DNA from: Apostichopus japonicus | Taxonomy: Eukaryota; Echinodermata; Holothuroidea; Aspidochirotida; Stichopodidae | Direction of reading: 5' to 3' | DNA length: 64,000 bases | Assembly (NCBI RefSeq): GCF_037975245.1 | Contig: NC_092574.1 | Location: forward strand, 20,903,713 to 20,967,712 | In this document: piece after piece, positions 59,398 to 64,000 of the stretch | Layout: each line of letters starts with the position of its first letter | Numbering within the stretch: position 1 is the first letter of the stretch | Translations under genes and position numbers: made by a program | The notes under the pieces: model-generated | The model's database searches: none | What the model was told of the DNA's origin: nothing | The model's input: only the letters and a program-made list of their open reading frames with translations

Positions 59398-61786
59398 TGG
59401 TAGTAGTACTGCTACATAATACTCGCGTCTAGAGTCTGCTACGCATGCTGTGGTACGTTAGTACTCAAGTCTGCTTGACATATACCGTCACGGAGATAAG
59501 AACCATTAGCTCCATTATGCAACACTGAAGTTTGTTATGGGAAGACAGTCGTTTAGGACCAACGTGGATATTACCATACGTTTACCGTACACCATTATGT
59601 AACCGTCATTGTAACGATAAACAGACTTTAAAATGATTCAGGTAAGCGTGGCACTGTTGAATTAATTCCTAGATTCACATTTTGGGAAAAGAAGCTTATA
59701 CCGTAACGTGCAGTTACCTTATTTGCGTTCTTATTTAGAAATAGCGACACCTAATTTTATATTTTGTACTCTAAAGGAAAGGTGAGGGTGTTTTGCCTAG
59801 GAGGTGTTTCTCCTAGTATGATACGTCAGAAAATATGTTTTCCTAGTCGAATAATTTCTGTTAACAATGTCATATAATGTGGTGTGTTATATAAGAATGC
59901 AATATAGTTTTGCTTGTCACTTGAATATCTATAGGATTATCTGTTATTCATGTTTGGATTCTAAAGGCGCAAAGATGTGTGATGCACAGATCTATGTGCA
60001 GAGGTAAAGCGTTCAGTTGCATACATGGTGGAATCTTATTCTCAATTGCGTTCTAATAGACTGTACACATACATACACACACACCCATACACACATACTC
60101 ACATACACGCACGCACGCACACATATGTATATATATATATATATATATAGATATATATATAGATATATATATATACTTAAATGTGACAGTCCCTCTATTG
60201 CTCCCCGTGATTTTAAAGATCAAATTGGAAACCGTTGCTTATCGCTTCCCGACTCGAGGTTATGAACGCCCATGGAAAACTCATTCCAGTCCATATTGAA
60301 TAACACTTTGAGGTACCGTTTTGGATTCACTTTGTAATGAACAGATTACCATCCCTTCTGACCCTGAGAGAAATGTAAATCGATTTGAGGCTTGTATGAG
60401 GTGTCTAGCCAATCTCATGGTACGTATTCATTGTTCTATACGTATACGTTGATGATAATATTCATTAGTGAATCCCCTCCAGGTGAAAGGAATTCAGGAA
60501 GAATTCACCATAAGTTATATTTAATCCCTTTCAAGCATCCGAGAAGTTATCCAAAAATCGGACTCCAAGATTTTTCAACATGAATGTCTCGTTAATGAAA
60601 TTGTCACAATTTGACTCTTATGTTGGAAAACGTGCACATTCATACTGCTTCAAAAACCCACCAACCACAGCACACCTTTCCCGAACCTCCTTCCTGTAAC
60701 CCACCCATCATATGTTTTCATTCCAAGCACTTATTCGATATGTGTATATTCTGAGGCCTTTCTGACAAACTCTAAGCTCATCTTTTCCAAGAGAGAAGTC
60801 CTAAGAGAAGTGTCCTTTACGTTCATGAAGGAAGATGCTTGACAAAATAAACAAGGTTATTTTTTTTCTTACTTTTCAAAGAAATTAGGATAAAACAAGT
60901 CAAATTATTTGTGAACAAAATTGTTCGTAATCTTGCAACTTTTGAAGAATTAACAATCATCTTGAAGTCTTTTTACGGCGATAGGCCTTGATTTTCCTTC
61001 TCAGAATTAATTGCCAGGAACAAATAAAGGTTTTACATTGGAATATTTGTATTAAATGAAGTTGCCATCAAGACTTGATTATTATACTTCATTGTTAAAA
61101 TTATCAGCAACACGTGAAACGGATACCTCAGAACATTGGCCCGTTAGATTTTGAAATTACAACTTGGATGCGCATGCGCTAGTATACACACTTATACATG
61201 ATTTGACTTTCACCACTGATTTATTAAATATTCAATACTGGTATGGAATTGACCTAGACCCTATATGCAATATGTCTGTATTGTACAAATGATATTGTGT
61301 ATAGCGATCTTGATCGCGTATACCTCCATATGTAATGTATAGGACAGGCGTAGCTCGTTTCGGGACCAATCGAAGGACTTTAAAATGAGCTTACACAAAT
61401 ACTAGAATTTGTAGTGAAGAGTGAACAGTGGATCGATTTTGTGGGGACGCTGTGAGGTGATTTTGTGGCTTGACCCCCAGATCAAAGTCAGGACGGTGAA
61501 TTCATAAAACTTGATTCACATATTCAGTAAACGCCCCCCCCCCCCCCGCAAAAAAAGAACAGGTCTGTCATGACCAAGCATATTTGTACAATATACAGTG
61601 TGATAGGCCATCATGGCATTTGTTAAACTATAAAATAAAAAAAAATAAAACAAGTAAAATAAGCGATGACGAAGATTTTTACTCTGAATTAGCAGTGTTG
61701 TCATGCATCGTTTAGTTTCTATTTCAAACGGGCTACAAAAGGCCTAGGTTTGAAGAAACAATAGGAAAATATTATAGTACGCATAA
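59398..61786. other. No gene recognised
   Basis: AT-rich DNA with the (CA)n(TA)n at 60065 and a poly-C run near 61534. Confidence 0.45.
60065..60176. repeat. (CA)n(TA)n compound microsatellite
   Basis: CACA/CATA repeats followed by TA with GATA interruptions. Confidence 0.95.
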
Positions 61787-62239
61787 CAGGGACGTAGCCA
61801 GAGGGAAGCGGTGCAATGGAAAAAGCAGGTTGAAGGAAGCCAAGCGACCCTTCTGAAAGTTTGTCTGCTACGTACGGTGGCTTAAAAGGGACATAGGAAA
61901 GAAACAATTTGTCCTCAAATCTCCAAATGTTGGCTATCTATCTATTTTTTTCAAACTTTTTTGACCAACAATTTGACTTTTTATCTATAAAATTCAAAAT
62001 GTTGACATTATTCCTATGTACCTATTAAGCCACCGTAGCAACGTAATACACAATACTCTCATTAGTGTTTATTTTCTGCAACGTGGAAGGCATTTAGGGC
62101 AATAAAATTTCTGCGTACATCATGGCGCTCCGTTAAGTGTAATATTGTTCCCTTTTAGTGAGAAATGCAGCTTCTAAAGTTCTGCTCCACCCCCCCCCCC
62201 CCACCCTTCACTGCTTTCAAATTTCTGGCTACGTCCCTA
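61787..62239. mobile_element. hAT-like MITE with internal inverted repeat (453 bp)
   Basis: The ends are CAGGGACGTAGCCAGA and, read inward from the right, TAGGGACGTAGCCAGA. The flanks ACGCATAA and ATGCATGA match at 6 of 8 positions, a probable decayed duplication. Internally, CTACGTACGGTGGCTTAAAA (about 61868) pairs with an inverted TTAAGCCACCGTAG stretch near 62025, so the element can fold back. It is non-coding. Confidence 0.65.
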
Positions 62240-63428
62240 ATGCATGATGTGTTATAAAATATATAATTTATGAAATGAGCTTAAGTCTTTTTATCTTTCA
62301 ATTTCTTTGTTTCTCTTTAGGCTTTCTTTCCCCTTTCACCATTTTTCACCATTAATACATTCAATGACAAGCGTAAATTATAAAGATACAGGCATAACCT
62401 TAGAACAACAAGGGATAATATTATTGTATATTATTGAATGCAATTCTTCCTGCTCACGAAACCAAATAGAAAATTCCAACTAGAAAAATTTGAGTTGGCT
62501 TAAGAAAATTGTTTGGGTGTGTATGTTTGTGTGTTTGTAAATATTTGTATCGGTGTGACTGTTTGTAGTCACAAGCTATACCACTATTACTTAAGCGTTG
62601 CTTGGCAAGCTTAGATAATCATATATTTTCGCCGAGTACGTCTAGCGATAGGGTTATATCCCCGTGGAGTGCATACTCTGCGATAAACGCACAGTATACC
62701 GTTGATTAATCCCGTCCATGCATTCAAAGCACTATATAAAAAATCATTTTCATCTCAGAATATTACAATTTTAAAAAAACCCAACAACTGTCTCGAAATG
62801 GTATCCGTTTACTTTTATTACAGTTGATTAAAAGTCAAAACCATGTAAATGCGCAAATAAAATAACAAGAATAACAACATTAAGCTATTCATTGAACAAC
62901 AGTACGTTGTACAGCATAACGATCCGAATTAAGGGCATACTGCGCCTGCGTCCAGTTGGCATAGCAACACGAACCGATTTGTTATGTCAAGACGAATAGC
63001 AATACAGTGAATGAACATAACGGTCATTGATGTACAATACGGATACCTACGGAATTGAAGTCTTCAATAACTTCTGATAATTGTTTTGTCTCGATAGACG
63101 TTTAACGCTATAATATTACCATTAATGTCAGCATGGCTATATATGAGGATATCGTTGTTCCTCGCACCCTATGTTAAGTATAGGCTACTCCAGGCTGAAA
63201 GTTTGCGGTCTCAGAAATATTGGGCATCATTTAGCCTAAGGGTGTTTACACCGAGGGCCTTGTTGTCATACCAAACTGGATCTGATTCCTTTCCTTTGAA
63301 TTGGCCTAGGCCGTAGCTGTTTCGGGATGAAGCAATACTGTTTTTTTTTTGGCAACTTATACCCATCCGCCGGTGAGTTTACGGTATATAGCCAATCCGA
63401 TACGAGGATTTTAAAGGTATCAATGAAC
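62240..63428. other. No gene or element recognised
   Basis: AT-rich DNA preceding the two CAGGGAG palindromes. Confidence 0.45.
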
Positions 63429-63485
63429 CAGGGAGCTGCTATTCTACATGGAGATTTTACCTCCATGTACTCTAGCAGCTCCCTG
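63429..63485. repeat. 57-bp palindrome (CAGGGAGCTGCTA family)
   Basis: The outer arms CAGGGAGCTGCTA and TAGCAGCTCCCTG pair perfectly. A 3-base internal mismatch is followed by a 9-bp inner stem (TACATGGAG) and a 7-base loop. Flanks AATGAAC and AATAAAC (6 of 7 identical) resemble a target duplication. Confidence 0.8.
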
Positions 63486-63666
63486 AATAAACACTGAGTA
63501 AAACCTTAAGGAACGCTCGAGGCACCTGTTGGCACATAATCGGCTAAAGCGGCCGCGGCAGCCGAAGTCTGAGGACAGCTCGCGGTATGCCGACCACTCA
63601 GTTTCAATGTATATATAACATACTCTATACTAATGTCCCGTTCGATTACATATTAAGCTCTCAGAG

Positions 63667-63694
63667 CAGGGAGTTGTTATTGAACAACTCCCTG
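63667..63694. repeat. 28-bp palindrome (CAGGGAGTTGTT family)
   Basis: CAGGGAGTTGTT and its exact reverse complement flank a 4-base loop ATTG. It has the same core as the palindrome at 3520-3558. Confidence 0.85.
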
Positions 63695-64000
63695 GTGAGA
63701 ATAATGTGGTCACCTGACCATCGTATATACGTGATAAGCACGTTCTTGGGGTTCGTTTCCTTAATACCAAATAAATAATACGGATTTCAAACTGTATACA
63801 CTCATTACATATAGCTCCTAGTTATCAATGCAAGCATTGCACGCAATTAAAAGTTTCCTTTTTCATACTGTACGATTTATTACCTATCATAATAGCTATA
63901 TTTTTGACAACAATGGTGTTAGAAAAAGCATTGACCCGTTACTAGTTGTAATATATATTATACTACGTTAAGAGGAACTGAATGGAAAGCCGGTTCCCCT

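Overview
This is a eukaryotic, almost certainly animal, window. It is AT-rich and has no operons or dense coding. It is full of long (TA)n, (ATT)n, (AAAAG)n and (CA)n microsatellites, poly-G/poly-C runs, tRNA-derived SINEs and non-autonomous DNA transposons. The mix of a single-exon rhodopsin-family GPCR, GC-rich hAT-type MITEs, deuterostome-style SINEs and a foldback transposon with tandem-repeat arms (like the TU elements known from sea urchins) suggests a marine deuterostome, most likely an echinoderm. That assignment is inference.

Only one intact gene is convincing: a 322-codon class A GPCR on the minus strand (47419-48387). A 5'-truncated non-LTR retrotransposon reverse-transcriptase tail lies at 31199-31503 (-). 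Two weak, phase-compatible candidate exons lie at 1641-1757 and 1894-2008 (-). The other long ORFs are read-through of simple repeats or shadows.

Layout. 1-3.2 kb: possible exons and a (TA)n tract. 3.2-3.8 kb: TTAA-flanked MITE holding a 39-bp palindrome. 5.9-6.3 kb: possible solo LTR. 10.3-11.8 kb: (ATT)n and a palindromic element with a TA core. 14.5-24.1 kb: hAT MITEs, SINEs, a TIR family shared with 30.4 kb, and a clear hAT element with an 8-bp target-site duplication (TSD) at 23436-24087. 26.0-29.6 kb: a 3.56-kb foldback element with 18-bp-repeat arms, a 6-bp TSD and two nested repeats. 30.7-31.1 kb: (AAAAG)n. 35.3 and 52.5 kb: two copies of a SINE whose 3' end runs into (TA)n. 43.9-46.1 and 53.7-55.9 kb: two near-identical 2.2-kb transposons, each with its own 5-bp TSD and each carrying the same nested ~380-bp hAT-like element with an identical 8-bp TSD; the GPCR lies between them. 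57.0-57.5 kb: a 16-bp minisatellite of about 30 hairpin-forming units. 58.3-62.2 kb: SINE, (TAG)n and another hAT MITE. 63.4-63.7 kb: two palindromes of the family seen at 3.5 kb.

The most interesting material is the transposon ecology: composite elements that moved as units, a ~100-bp module shared between different hAT-like families, and very small hairpin insertions. No metabolic pathway, defence system, CRISPR or bacterial feature is present.
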